In this document: piece by piece, positions 1-7,756 of the stretch
Layout: each line of letters opens with the position of its first letter
Position numbering within the stretch: position 1 is the first letter of the stretch
Assembly: GCA_046728115.1 (NCBI GenBank)
Contig: JBKPDW010000147.1
Location: forward strand, 1 to 22,241
DNA length: 22,241 bases
Origin: CAVSWN01 sp046728115
GTDB lineage: Bacteria > Acidobacteriota > Vicinamibacteria > Vicinamibacterales > CAVVIG01
Reading direction: 5' to 3'
Made by a program: the position numbers and the translations under genes
Notes under the pieces: model-generated
Told to the model about the DNA's origin: nothing
The model's input: only the letters and a program-made list of their open reading frames with translations
The model's database searches: none

Positions 1-1
1 G

Positions 2-136
2 ATGTACCGGTGTGGCACGTCGAACACCTGGTCGCTCTACTATCAGCCCTACACGTATCCGCATCCGCTGCGCGGCGGCAGCGCGACGACCCCCACGGCG
101 CCGGCCGCGCCGGTCAACGTGCGGATTGTGCAGTAA
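2..136 (+). CDS. C-terminal end of a secreted protein (5' truncated by window edge)
   Basis: Only the last 44 residues are present, read in frame 2 and ending at TAA 134-136. The visible part includes a short aromatic stretch, SLYYQPYTYPHPLRG, then a low-complexity Ala/Pro/Thr stretch and the ending VNVRIVQ. From memory, a YTYPHPL-type ending occurs at the C-terminus of extracellular parallel beta-helix (pectate-lyase-like) proteins of Acidobacteriota. That family assignment is recall, not a search. The start, signal peptide and any catalytic part lie outside the window. Confidence 0.5.
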   Translation: MYRCGTSNTWSLYYQPYTYPHPLRGGSATTPTAPAAPVNVRIVQ

Positions 137-249
137 GCCCATCTGCCATCAGGACACGTCGGCGAGACAGCCAGACCAGGCGCACGGGTGCCGCCTCTGG
201 CTGGATCGCCGACCGTCGTCGGCCCACCCGCCTGCGGATCGGGTCCTGA

Positions 250-849
250 CACCACCGCGGTCGCGCGCGCACCGCCAGGAATCGCCTCGTCGACGCCGAT
301 CGCGTCGGCGTCTGGGGCTGGAGCGGAGGCGGATCGAACACGCTGAACTGCCTGTTCCGTTTCCCTGATGTCTTCAAGGTCGGCGTGTCGGTGGCCCCTG
401 TTCCCGATCAGCGGCTGTACGACACGATCGACCAGGAGCGGTACATGGGCCTGCCGCAGGACAACTCGGAGGGCTACCGGATCGGATCGCCGATCCACTT
501 TGCCGACGGGCTGCGGGGCAAGCTGCTGATCGTGCACGGGTCGGGCGACGCCAACGTGCACGACCAGGTAACGGAACGTCTGGTCAATCGGCTGGTAGAA
601 CTGAGGAAGCCGTTCGACCTGATGGTCTATCCCAATCGGACGCACGCCATCGCCGAAGGTGACGGAACGACCATCCACGTATGCTCGCTGATCGCGCGCT
701 ATCTCCTCGAGCAAATCTCAACCGACACCCGGCCCTGTCAGTGCGTATTCGTGCTTCGCCGATATCGGGGATTGGCGACCGTGAATTCAGACGACGCATG
801 GCTCATCGCGTGGCGCACGGCGTACACCACGGGTTTTTCGGCCGTGTAG
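250..849 (+). pseudogene. Remnant of an S9 (prolyl oligopeptidase/DPP-IV-like) serine peptidase, catalytic C-terminal part only
   Basis: Frame 1 is open from 250, just after a TGA at 247-249, to a TAG at 847-849. From about 289 to 711 it reads as the end of an S9 catalytic domain. The nucleophile motif is GVWGWSGGG, the aspartate motif is HGSGDANVH and the histidine motif is YPNRTHAI, so all three catalytic residues survive. S9 peptidases of this type are usually more than 700 residues, with a beta-propeller first; here no propeller is present. Weak traces of the preceding segment (DRVLTPPRSRAHRQ at 237-278, compare the family's D-RGTP-PRGRAWR) lie in another frame, which suggests deletions and a frameshift. 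The homology stops near 711, but the frame runs on into the convergent gene at 738. The original stop therefore seems lost. Probably non-functional. Confidence 0.75.
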
Positions 850-1508
850 ACGCCCTTCAACCGTCTCAGCGTGCGCGGCAGCGTTCCGCCCTTCCGATCC
901 GAGGTCGAGCGCAGCGGCGACACGATGAAGAACGTGGACGATGCCGTGTCCTCGTACATCAACCAGGGCACGCCGCGACCGGTCTGGGCTGCATCGACGA
1001 ACTCGCCTTCGTGACCCGCCCGCACGTGCAAAACAATGACGCGCAGCGCTTCCATTGTCGTCAGGTCGACGTCGTGCCTGCTGAACACGAACTCGTCGCG
1101 GCCGGTCGTTAGCGTGCTGACAGGCGCCGCCTGTCCAAAAGAGGAAAGCCGCTGCTGCAAACGCACGAGCTCCGGATGGGACTTCATCGCCTCGGTGTAG
1201 GTGCGGGCCGCGCGGTCCGCATCTGCGGGCACCTTGTACACGTTGAGATACAGGATGTCGGCCGGGTTTTTGACGGATTGAAGAGCAATCCAGTAGAGCG
1301 GAATCCTGGCGCGATCGAATCCGCGCACGATCGTGGCTTCGAGGTTGGCATATGCGGGCGCGGTCCCGGGTTTCAGCTTCTGCCGCACGATGTTCAGAAC
1401 CTTTGGCGGCGGGCTGACCCGCACCGTCGCGGTCGACGCCATCCGGTCCGCCGCAACAGCGAACACCAAAACGGCGGCAATACGCGCACACGGAGCGTCA
1501 ATCGTCAT
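738..1508 (-). CDS. Secreted protein of unknown function, 256 aa
   Basis: The protein begins with a short N-region and a hydrophobic stretch (ARIAAVLVFAVAA, residues 8-20), consistent with Sec export to the periplasm. The mature part starts near VSPPPKVLNIVRQKLKPG and looks globular. It has mixed alpha/beta composition and no cysteine pairs, catalytic motif or further membrane segment that I can recognise. The pattern of an N-terminal LNIVRQKLKPG strand followed by an IPLYWIALQS strand recalls small secreted acidobacterial proteins with antibiotic-biosynthesis-monooxygenase-like folds, but I cannot assign it. It starts 9 nt after the stop of the upstream phosphatidyltransferase gene, so the two are probably co-transcribed. 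Its 3' end overlaps the read-through tail of the S9 peptidase remnant. Confidence 0.7.
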   Translation of the reverse strand: MTIDAPCARIAAVLVFAVAADRMASTATVRVSPPPKVLNIVRQKLKPGTAPAYANLEATIVRGFDRARIPLYWIALQSVKNPADILYLNVYKVPADADRAARTYTEAMKSHPELVRLQQRLSSFGQAAPVSTLTTGRDEFVFSRHDVDLTTMEALRVIVLHVRAGHEGEFVDAAQTGRGVPWLMYEDTASSTFFIVSPLRSTSDRKGGTLPRTLRRLKGVYTAEKPVVYAVRHAMSHASSEFTVANPRYRRSTNTH

Positions 1509-1517
1509 GAGCGTCTC

Positions 1518-2378
1518 TCAAAATCGCGACGCGATGAGTCCGATCAACCCCCGGCCGCTCGCCGTTGGATCGCCGAGCCAGTCGGGTGGCGTGAGCCACA
1601 CGAATGCCAGGATGGCGATCACCCACAGATCGTAGGGGAGCGTGGCGCGCTCGTCGGTCCAGAAGAGCGCACGTGTGAAGACGCCGCCTGCGCCTTCGCG
1701 CGAAGGCATCGGCAGGCGGTTGAGCGCGAGGTACGTGTAATAGATCCGATTAGCGACCGCCAGAATCGATAGCGTGAAGATCACCCACAACACGCCCGCC
1801 ATGCGGTTGGTCGCAGCACCGATCATCAACAGCACGATCCGCTCGGGGCGTTCCATGAAACCGACCTTGCAGCGCTCAACGAGCGACTCGGCCCGCGCGC
1901 GTGCGTAGCTCGTCATGATCGAGAAGATCAGCGTCAACGCGGCAATCATCACGTAGTCGCTGCGTCCGAGCTTCGAGTACAGGAAGATCAGGCCGGTGAG
2001 AAGCGCGAGATCGGAGAAGCGATCGAGGGTCGAATCCCAGAACGCGCCGAACTGCGACTGCAGCTCGAGCTGGTAGGCGACCTTGCCGTCGATGAAATCG
2101 AAGATGTTGGCGGCGAGCATGATGACGAAGGCCAGCATGAAACGCTGATATGCGAGCGCCCAGGCGGCGCCGACGTTCACGATGACGCCGATGAGCGTCA
2201 GCGTATTCGGATGAATGCGGAGCGCGACGCACGCCCGGATGAGGGCGCGCAGTGGAAACATGCAGATGGCGCCGATCGCGCCGGTGAACGTCCGCGGACC
2301 GCGCGGAGCCCGGCCGTTGATCGCACCCGACGGGACCGCCGGCGCAGCGCGCTGGCGTATAATGGTGGGTTCAGACAC
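1518..2378 (-). CDS. CDP-alcohol phosphatidyltransferase family protein
   Basis: This is an integral membrane enzyme that should transfer a phosphatidyl group from CDP-diacylglycerol to an alcohol such as glycerol phosphate or an inositol phosphate. The signature is clear: D94-x2-D97-G98-x2-A101, then x8-G111-x3-D115-x3-D119 after the residue at 102. The usual Arg of the A-R pair is Tyr102 here. The four metal-binding aspartates are intact. Several hydrophobic segments follow (about residues 60-93, 124-160 and 183-208), with another near 252-266. The start is GTG at 2376-2378 on the minus strand; no strong ribosome site precedes it. The gene is divergent from uvrC. Substrate cannot be told from sequence alone; phosphatidylinositol-phosphate-synthase-like and phosphatidylglycerophosphate-synthase-like roles are both possible. 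Confidence 0.85.
   Translation of the reverse strand: MSEPTIIRQRAAPAVPSGAINGRAPRGPRTFTGAIGAICMFPLRALIRACVALRIHPNTLTLIGVIVNVGAAWALAYQRFMLAFVIMLAANIFDFIDGKVAYQLELQSQFGAFWDSTLDRFSDLALLTGLIFLYSKLGRSDYVMIAALTLIFSIMTSYARARAESLVERCKVGFMERPERIVLLMIGAATNRMAGVLWVIFTLSILAVANRIYYTYLALNRLPMPSREGAGGVFTRALFWTDERATLPYDLWVIAILAFVWLTPPDWLGDPTASGRGLIGLIASRF
2358..2363 (+). promoter_or_regulatory. Perfect sigma70-type -10 hexamer TATAAT, candidate uvrC promoter
   Basis: TATAAT sits in the first codons of the divergent phosphatidyltransferase gene, about 150 nt before uvrC. There is no recognisable -35 box at 16-18 nt upstream. It shares the extended form CGTAnAAT with two other candidates in this window (15978 and 17428). 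A transcript starting about 7 nt downstream would carry the palindrome at 2391-2485 in its leader. Confidence 0.35.
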
Positions 2379-2390
2379 TGCAGAAGACCC

Positions 2391-2485
2391 CGTAATGCGG
2401 ATTGCGGGCCGCGGATTGCGGTTGGTTCAACGCGCGCTCCTCACCTTCATGTCTCCGCATGCCGATGTCCGCATTCCGCAATACG
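2391..2485. repeat. Spacer palindrome, GCGGATTGCGG-word type
   Basis: Left arm 2391-2407 (CGTAATGCGGATTGCGG) pairs with right arm 2469-2485 (CCGCATTCCGCAATACG) at 15 of 17 positions. A second copy of the word GCGGATTGCGG follows the left arm at about 2411-2421. The element fills the divergent spacer between the phosphatidyltransferase gene and uvrC and ends 24 nt before the uvrC start. Confidence 0.75.
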
Positions 2486-2509
2486 GATCTTGCGGCGCAA
2501 TAGTACCGT

Positions 2510-4423
2510 ATGGCTATCCACGAACTCAAGGATCAGATCGCACGGTTGCCCGAGCAGCCCGGGGTGTATCTGTATTTCAACGCGGACGGCGACACGATTT
2601 ACGTGGGAAAGGCGCGAGCTCTTCGCGATCGCGTCCGCAACTATCTCGGCGCGTACGGCTCGGATCCGAAAACCGACGCGCTGCTCGACGAGGTGATGGC
2701 ACTTGATGTAATCGTGACGGACTCGGTGGTCGAGGCGCTCGCGCTCGAGAACAACCTAATCAAGCAGCGCTCGCCCAAGTACAACATCCTCCTTCGCGAC
2801 GACAAGAACTATCCCTACCTCCAGCTGACCACCAACGAAGCGTTTCCGCGCGTGCTCGTTGCCCGGCGGGTCGAGCGCGACGGCAGTTTTTATGCCGGTC
2901 CCTTCCTGCCGGCGCATTTCGCGCGCAAGACGATGTCGCTGACGCACCGGCTGTTCGGAATCCGATCCTGCAACGAAGTGATCAATGGCAAGCGTGGCCG
3001 TCCGTGCCTCGAGTACGACATCAAGCGCTGCATCGCGCCGTGTGTCGATACCTTGTGCACGTCTGACGAGTACGCGCGCGCGGTGGAGCTGACCCATTTG
3101 TTTCTCGAAGGCCGGAACGAGGAGCTCGTCAAGACGTTGCGCGCGCGCATGATCGCAGCCGCCGAAGGCGAGCGGTTCGAAGAGGCCGCGCAGCTGCGCG
3201 ATGCGATGCGCACCGTGCAGACGCTGCAGGACCGGCAGCAGAAAATGGCCACTGCCGAGCTCGGACACCGTGATGTGTTCGGCGTCAAGCTCGGTCCGGC
3301 AGGCGTCGTGATTCAGGTCTTTCAAGTGCGACGCGGCCGTGTCGTCGAGCGCATCGAGCTCGGTTCGGAGGAGGCAATCGTCGGGTCAACAGAAGGCGAA
3401 GTGCTGGCAGCGGCCATCCAGCAGTTCTACGAGATGCGCGGCGCGCCACCGGAAGTGCACGTGCCTGCCGAGCCCAACGAACGCGACGCCCTCGAGACGT
3501 GGCTCTCGGACCGGGCCGGACGGCGCGTGCACATCGTACAACCGCAGCGCGGCGAGAAGCGGGGATTTGTCGATCTCGCGAACCGGAACGCGGCGCTGGC
3601 TTATCAGACGCGATTCAATCAGGCGAACGCAGCGCGGTACGACGCACTCGAGACGCTCCAGCGCGCTCTCTCGCTGCCGACGCTGCCGCGTCGCGTCGAG
3701 TGCTTCGACATCTCCACGATCCAGGGAAGTGAAACCGTGGCATCGATGGTCGTGTGCGAAGACGGCCGGATGCGAAGAGGAGAGTATCGGAAATATCGTA
3801 TTCGGGGATCGACGTCCGGGGTCAGGGCTCGGGTCGTCGGGATTGGAAAAACCCGCACGCTTCCGATGAGTGCGCAGGATTTGGGTCCGCCAGGCCTCAG
3901 GCCCCAAACCCCCAGCCCCAACCAGGATGACTTCGCGGCGATGCACGAGGTGGTGCTGCGTCGATATCGCAAGCTGCTGGAACTCGGCGGACCGTTTCCG
4001 GATCTCGTGTTGATCGATGGAGGCAAGGGCCAGCTGTCGGCGGCGTACGCGGCGCTCGAAGAGCTGGGACTGGCCAATCTCGTCGCAGTTGGCATCGCGA
4101 AGAAGGAAGAGCTGCTGTACACGCGCGATTGCGAGGATCCGATTGCGCTCGCGCCGACCGATCCGGCGCTGCTTCTCGTCCAGCGCATCAGAGACGAGGC
4201 CCATCGATTCGCGGTGACATTCCATCGGCGCGCGCGGGCGATGCGCGATCTGCACTCGGAACTCGATCACGTACCCGGAATCGGGCCGAGGCGGCGCCGA
4301 AAGCTGCTGACGACGTTCGGCAGCCTGGCGGGAGTACGGCGCGCGACGCGCGAGGAGCTTGCGGCCGTCGTTGGCGCGAAAACCGCGGACGCCGTTCTTG
4401 CGTTTTTCGCGAGCCAGCCGTAA
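2510..4423 (+). CDS. uvrC: Excinuclease ABC subunit C (UvrC)
   Basis: UvrC makes the two incisions around a DNA lesion in nucleotide excision repair, acting with UvrA and UvrB. The order of domains is complete. The GIY-YIG nuclease is at residues 13-95, with G18-V-Y20, Y31-V-G33, Arg39 and Glu80. A UVR domain that contacts UvrB lies around 200-235. The RNase-H-like nuclease carries Asp400 (ECFDIS), Asp473/474 (DDFAAM) and Asp503 (VLIDGGKGQL), and a helix-hairpin-helix region follows at about 587-634. The protein has 637 residues, slightly long, because of about 35 extra residues at roughly 435-471, described separately. The ATG at 2510 places the conserved LPEQPGVYLY at residues 13-22, as in the family; no clear Shine-Dalgarno sequence precedes it. 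Confidence 0.98.
   Translation: MAIHELKDQIARLPEQPGVYLYFNADGDTIYVGKARALRDRVRNYLGAYGSDPKTDALLDEVMALDVIVTDSVVEALALENNLIKQRSPKYNILLRDDKNYPYLQLTTNEAFPRVLVARRVERDGSFYAGPFLPAHFARKTMSLTHRLFGIRSCNEVINGKRGRPCLEYDIKRCIAPCVDTLCTSDEYARAVELTHLFLEGRNEELVKTLRARMIAAAEGERFEEAAQLRDAMRTVQTLQDRQQKMATAELGHRDVFGVKLGPAGVVIQVFQVRRGRVVERIELGSEEAIVGSTEGEVLAAAIQQFYEMRGAPPEVHVPAEPNERDALETWLSDRAGRRVHIVQPQRGEKRGFVDLANRNAALAYQTRFNQANAARYDALETLQRALSLPTLPRRVECFDISTIQGSETVASMVVCEDGRMRRGEYRKYRIRGSTSGVRARVVGIGKTRTLPMSAQDLGPPGLRPQTPSPNQDDFAAMHEVVLRRYRKLLELGGPFPDLVLIDGGKGQLSAAYAALEELGLANLVAVGIAKKEELLYTRDCEDPIALAPTDPALLLVQRIRDEAHRFAVTFHRRARAMRDLHSELDHVPGIGPRRRRKLLTTFGSLAGVRRATREELAAVVGAKTADAVLAFFASQP
3811..3925 (+). repeat. In-frame palindrome-like insertion inside uvrC
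   Basis: Between YRKYRI and DDFAAM, UvrC proteins normally have a short loop; E. coli has 6 residues as I recall it. Here there are 41, so about 105 nt are extra, a multiple of three. The DNA has a G-rich left part (GGGGTCAGGGCTCGGG at 3818-3833, GTCGGGATTGG to 3846) and a C-rich right part (CCTCAGGCCCCAAACCCCC, about 3894-3912, then AGCCCCAACC to 3923). The two arms are only roughly complementary. The encoded Gly/Pro/Arg-rich peptide is unlike the rest of UvrC. I interpret it as a member of the spacer-palindrome class that landed in a gene. Confidence 0.6.
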
Positions 4424-4525
4424 CCTTGACGACGTTCGACGCAGAGCCTGCAGGACGCGCAGAGACAAATCCTCGAAGAGACGGTTCTCTGGGATTTCTG
4501 CGAGCCCCGCGTTCAACGCTGTATC

Positions 4526-5170
4526 GTGGACATCAACATCCACCAGATTTTCATTGCGTTCAGCGTGCTCCTGTTTTCGCTGACGGTTCACGAATCGGCC
4601 CACGCGTGGACGGCCGATCGTCTCGGCGATCCGACGGCGCGCCTGCTCGGTCGCGTGTCGCTCAACCCGCTGGTGCACGCCGACCTCATCGGCACCATCG
4701 TGTTTCCGCTGCTGGCCATGACGACGGGTGCGCCGATCATCGGATTCGCCAAGCCCGTGCCGGTCAACATTCGCCAGCTCCGACACCCGCGGCGCGACTA
4801 CGTGCTGGTGGCCGCCGCCGGGCCGGCCAGTAACCTCGTGATGGCCGTTGCCGCGGCGTCGCTGCTGGCCACCATTCCCATCACGCCGCAGACGCTCGGG
4901 GAGGCGAACGTGTCGGCGCCGATCGCCGCTCTGCTCAGTCAGGCGATGCGGTTGAACGTCTTGCTCGCGGTCTTCAACATGATTCCGATTCCGCCGCTCG
5001 ACGGTGGCAACGTCCTGGCTGGCCTGCTGCCGTACCGGTTCGCGACGGTCTTCAATCGCGTCCGTCCGTACGGATTCCTGCTGCTCTATGCGTTGATCCT
5101 GACCGGCGGGTTTCAGTATCTGGTCGTGCCGCCTTACCGCTTGATCGTCTCCTGGCTTCCAACGCAGTGA
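4526..5170 (+). CDS. Site-2 protease family zinc metalloprotease (M50)
   Basis: A multi-pass membrane protease of the compact S2P type. The zinc motif HESAH (H22, E23, H26) lies in the first hydrophobic segment. NPLVHADLIG (residues 47-56) and FAKPVPVN (74-81) follow, and the third metal ligand is expected at Asp159 in NMIPIPPLDGG. Predicted membrane segments are near residues 8-24, 56-74, 92-116, 143-157 and 175-192. It has no PDZ domain and its 214 residues are typical for the short YwhC-like group. Proteins of this group cleave substrates within the membrane; the substrate here is unknown. The start is GTG at 4526. Its TGA overlaps the trpS GTG, so translation of the two is probably coupled. 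Confidence 0.9.
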   Translation: MDINIHQIFIAFSVLLFSLTVHESAHAWTADRLGDPTARLLGRVSLNPLVHADLIGTIVFPLLAMTTGAPIIGFAKPVPVNIRQLRHPRRDYVLVAAAGPASNLVMAVAAASLLATIPITPQTLGEANVSAPIAALLSQAMRLNVLLAVFNMIPIPPLDGGNVLAGLLPYRFATVFNRVRPYGFLLLYALILTGGFQYLVVPPYRLIVSWLPTQ

Positions 5171-6192
5171 CCACATCCGTGCCGACCCGACGTGCCCGTG
5201 TCGTCTCAGGCATGCGGCCGACCGGTAGGCTGCACCTCGGTCATCTCGCAGGCGCCCTCGGAAACTGGGTGCCGCTGCAGCAGAAATACGATTGCTACTA
5301 TTTCGTGGCCGACTGGCATGCGCTGACGAGCGACTTCGGCGAGACGAGTCAGCTCGTCTCGTACGCGTACGAGAACGTGGCCGACTGGATCGCGGCGGGT
5401 CTCGATCCGGAGAAGAGCACGTTCTTCGTCCAGTCGCTGGTGCCCGAGCACGCGGAGCTGTACGTGCTGCTTTCGATGGTCGTACCCGTACCATGGCTCG
5501 AGCGCGTGCCGACCTACAAGGAACAGCAGGACAACCTCAAGGACAAGGATCTGTCGTCGATTGGATTTCTCGGATATCCGCTGCTGCAGACTGCCGATGT
5601 TGCAATGTATGACGCGGAATACGTGCCGGTTGGAGAAGACCAGGTCGCGCATCTCGAGTTGGCGCGCGAGGTCGTGCGTCGTTTCAACAACTTCTTCGGG
5701 CAGCGCGGCGAGGTGCTGACCGAACCCAGCGCGCTGCTCACGAGCTTCGGACGGCTGCCGGGTCTCGACGGCGGAAAAAAGATGAGCAAGAGCGTCGGCA
5801 ACACCATCCATCTCGCCGACGATGCGGAGACGGTGCGGAAGAAGGTGATGTCGATGTACACCGATCCGAAGCGGGTGAGGGCGGACATTCCCGGCACGGT
5901 CGAAGGGAACCCGGTGTTCACGTATCACGATGCGTTCAATCCCGATGCGGCCGAAGTGGCCGACCTCAAGGAGCGCTACCGCGCGGGCAAGGTCGGGGAC
6001 GTGGAGGTCAAGTCGAAGCTGGCGAAGGTCTTGAACGCCCATCTGGATCCAATCCGCGAACGCCGTGCGGCCCTGCTCGCCCAACCCGATCGGCTGTGCG
6101 AGATTCTGTTCGAGGGATCGAAACGCGCGCGGACGGTCGCGGCGAGGACGATGGAGCGGGTGCGGGACGCCGTGAAGATTTCGTATCGATGA
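5167..6192 (+). CDS. trpS: Tryptophanyl-tRNA synthetase
   Basis: This class Ic aminoacyl-tRNA synthetase charges tRNA-Trp in the cytoplasm. The nucleotide-binding HIGH-type motif is HLGH at residues 23-26 in GRLHLGHLAG, and KMSKS is at residues 205-209. The family segments GFLGYPLLQTADVAMYDA (133-150) and VPVGEDQVAHLEL (153-165) are present, giving the Trp pocket and dimer region. At 341 residues it has normal length. The GTG start at 5167 overlaps the upstream protease stop by 4 nt (GTGA), and scpA begins 16 nt after its TGA. The four genes from the protease to scpB look like one operon. Confidence 0.97.
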   Translation: MTTSVPTRRARVVSGMRPTGRLHLGHLAGALGNWVPLQQKYDCYYFVADWHALTSDFGETSQLVSYAYENVADWIAAGLDPEKSTFFVQSLVPEHAELYVLLSMVVPVPWLERVPTYKEQQDNLKDKDLSSIGFLGYPLLQTADVAMYDAEYVPVGEDQVAHLELAREVVRRFNNFFGQRGEVLTEPSALLTSFGRLPGLDGGKKMSKSVGNTIHLADDAETVRKKVMSMYTDPKRVRADIPGTVEGNPVFTYHDAFNPDAAEVADLKERYRAGKVGDVEVKSKLAKVLNAHLDPIRERRAALLAQPDRLCEILFEGSKRARTVAARTMERVRDAVKISYR

Positions 6193-6208
6193 GCATTTTG
6201 AACACGGC

Positions 6209-7030
6209 ATGTCTGTCATGAACCATCCCGCAGATCACCACGATTTCGAGTCGGCCCCCGACGCCTTTCCGGTCAAGCTCGATCAATTCGAGGGTCCACT
6301 GGATCTCCTGTTGCACCTCATCAGGAAAAACGAGGTGAACATTCATGACATTCCGATCGCGATGATCACGGCGCAGTACCTCGACGCGATCGCACTCATG
6401 GAGGAGCTGAATCTCGACGTCGCCGGCGAGTTCCTGGTGATAGCGGCGACGCTCATTCACATCAAGTCGAAGATGCTGCTGCCGCGGCCTGAAACCGCGG
6501 CTGGCGCGGAAGGCGAGATCGAAGAAGATCCGCGCGACCTGCTGGTGCGGCGACTGCTCGAACACCAGAAATTCAAGGCGGCGGCCGGTCTGCTGCACGA
6601 ACGCGAGCAATGGCGCGCCGCGCAGTGGCAGCGTCCAGACGAGCGTGTGGCCGCCATCGCCGGCAACGACTACGAACCCGAACTCGAGGTGGACCTGTTC
6701 ACGCTGCTCAGCGCGTTTCAGTCGGTGGTCCAGCGCGCGAAACTGCGGCCGAAAGTGCTGATCCCGCCGGAACAGATCCCGGTCGAGACGCGGATCGAAC
6801 AGCTACTGGCGCGACTGTCTGAAACCGAGGCCTGCGGATTCGAGGATCTCTTCGCCGATGTCGATGATCGTCCCGGTCTCATCGTCACGTTCCTCGCGCT
6901 GCTCGAGATGATTCGGCTCGAGCTCGTGCGAGTCTTTCAGTCCGGCAGCTTCGGTCCGATTCGAGTCTACAAACGAGCGCGCCCGGCCGACGCGCCGCAC
7001 CCGATTGGAGATCCCGAATCGCGTCGCTAG
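6209..7030 (+). CDS. scpA: Segregation and condensation protein A (ScpA kleisin)
   Basis: ScpA is the kleisin that bridges the SMC heads in the bacterial condensin and recruits ScpB. The conserved N-terminal block VKLDQFEGPLDLLLHLIRKN followed by EVNIHDIPIAMITAQYL is at about residues 22-58. The SMC-binding helices continue through LNLDVAGEFLVIAATLIHIKSKMLLPR. A variable acidic linker comes next, and the C-terminal winged-helix part (about 195-260) ends in LLEMIRLELVRVFQSGSFGPI. At 273 residues its length is normal. The ATG at 6209 is followed by a second in-frame ATG at 6218, so the true start could be three codons later. It is followed directly by scpB. Confidence 0.95.
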   Translation: MSVMNHPADHHDFESAPDAFPVKLDQFEGPLDLLLHLIRKNEVNIHDIPIAMITAQYLDAIALMEELNLDVAGEFLVIAATLIHIKSKMLLPRPETAAGAEGEIEEDPRDLLVRRLLEHQKFKAAAGLLHEREQWRAAQWQRPDERVAAIAGNDYEPELEVDLFTLLSAFQSVVQRAKLRPKVLIPPEQIPVETRIEQLLARLSETEACGFEDLFADVDDRPGLIVTFLALLEMIRLELVRVFQSGSFGPIRVYKRARPADAPHPIGDPESRR

Positions 7031-7099
7031 GGCACGAGGGCGGTGCGGCGGCTGGTGAAGGTTGCGCAGTCAGGGCGGGTAGCGAAAGAGGAGGACGGA

Positions 7100-7756
7100 G
7101 TGCAACAGGAAGGGCAGGACAGGCAGGAAGGGCAGGAAGCGCTGTCGAGTGTGTCGCTGGCGACCCGCGGGGCCGCGGAGCTGAAAGCGATTCTTGAAGC
7201 GCTGATCTTTGCTTCTCCGGAGCCGCTCACGCCAAGGGCGATCGCCAGGCTGCTCGATTCGGAGCCGCCCGAAGACATCAACGCGGCTCTGGCGTCACTC
7301 AAGCGCGATTACGAGGATCGCGGCGGGCTGCAGCTGGTCGAAGTGGCGGGCGGCTATCAGATCGTGACACGACCCGATCTGCACGAATGGGTGCGGCGCT
7401 TGTTCCACGAGCGCACGACGCAGAGACTCACGGTGCAGGCGCTCGAAACGCTTGCGGTGATCGCGTACCGCCAGCCGGTAACCGCGGCGGAGATCACCGA
7501 GATTCGCGGCGTAAACACAGCGGGCGTGCTGAACACGCTGCTCGAACGTCATCTCATCAAGATCGCCGGCCGCAAACACGTGGTCGGCCGCCCGTTCCTG
7601 TACGCTACGACGAAGGAATTCCTCATTCGATTTGGCCTCAACGAGCTGACCGATCTGCCGAAAGTGGAGGACATGGCCGCCGCGCTGGGCGTAGAGGCGC
7701 CGATTCTCGTCGAACAGCCGACGACGGACGAGATGCTGCCGCTCGATGAAGACTAG
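7100..7756 (+). CDS. scpB: Segregation and condensation protein B (ScpB)
   Basis: ScpB forms the dimeric winged-helix partner of ScpA in the SMC condensin. The first winged-helix domain begins at ELKAILEALIFASPEPLTP. The second contains LTVQALETLAVIAYRQPVT and EIRGVNTAGVLNTLLERHLI, and the family ending RPFLYATTKEFLIRFGLNEL is present. I prefer GTG 7100 because the strong Shine-Dalgarno AGAGGAGG at 7087-7094 sits 5 nt before it. An upstream GTG at 7043 would add 19 residues without a good ribosome site. The first residues after the start (QQEGQDRQEGQE) come from a direct DNA repeat rather than the conserved fold. The C-terminal end is acidic (DEMLPLDED). It converges on the pseudouridine synthase gene. 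Confidence 0.93.
   Translation: MQQEGQDRQEGQEALSSVSLATRGAAELKAILEALIFASPEPLTPRAIARLLDSEPPEDINAALASLKRDYEDRGGLQLVEVAGGYQIVTRPDLHEWVRRLFHERTTQRLTVQALETLAVIAYRQPVTAAEITEIRGVNTAGVLNTLLERHLIKIAGRKHVVGRPFLYATTKEFLIRFGLNELTDLPKVEDMAAALGVEAPILVEQPTTDEMLPLDED
7106..7137 (+). repeat. 14-bp direct repeat at the start of scpB
   Basis: CAGGAAGGGCAGGA occurs at 7106-7119 and again at 7124-7137. It encodes the low-complexity QEGQ...QEGQ start of ScpB. The word style (short purine-rich words repeated with small changes) resembles one arm of the spacer palindromes, but no partner arm is seen. Confidence 0.6.

Noticed and set aside
4424..4525. Promoter in the gap between uvrC and the metalloprotease gene (TTGACG at 4426)
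   Set aside because: No -10-like hexamer follows at 16-18 nt, so I could not support it; the gap shows nothing else.
3386..5494. A 702-codon open frame on the minus strand across uvrC and the metalloprotease gene
   Set aside because: It is the antisense shadow of three strongly supported genes, with Arg/Ser-rich composition and no recognisable domain; long antisense frames are common at this base composition.
7043..7099. GTG at 7043 as the scpB start
   Set aside because: GTG 7100 has AGAGGAGG at ideal spacing; the extra upstream residues show no family similarity.
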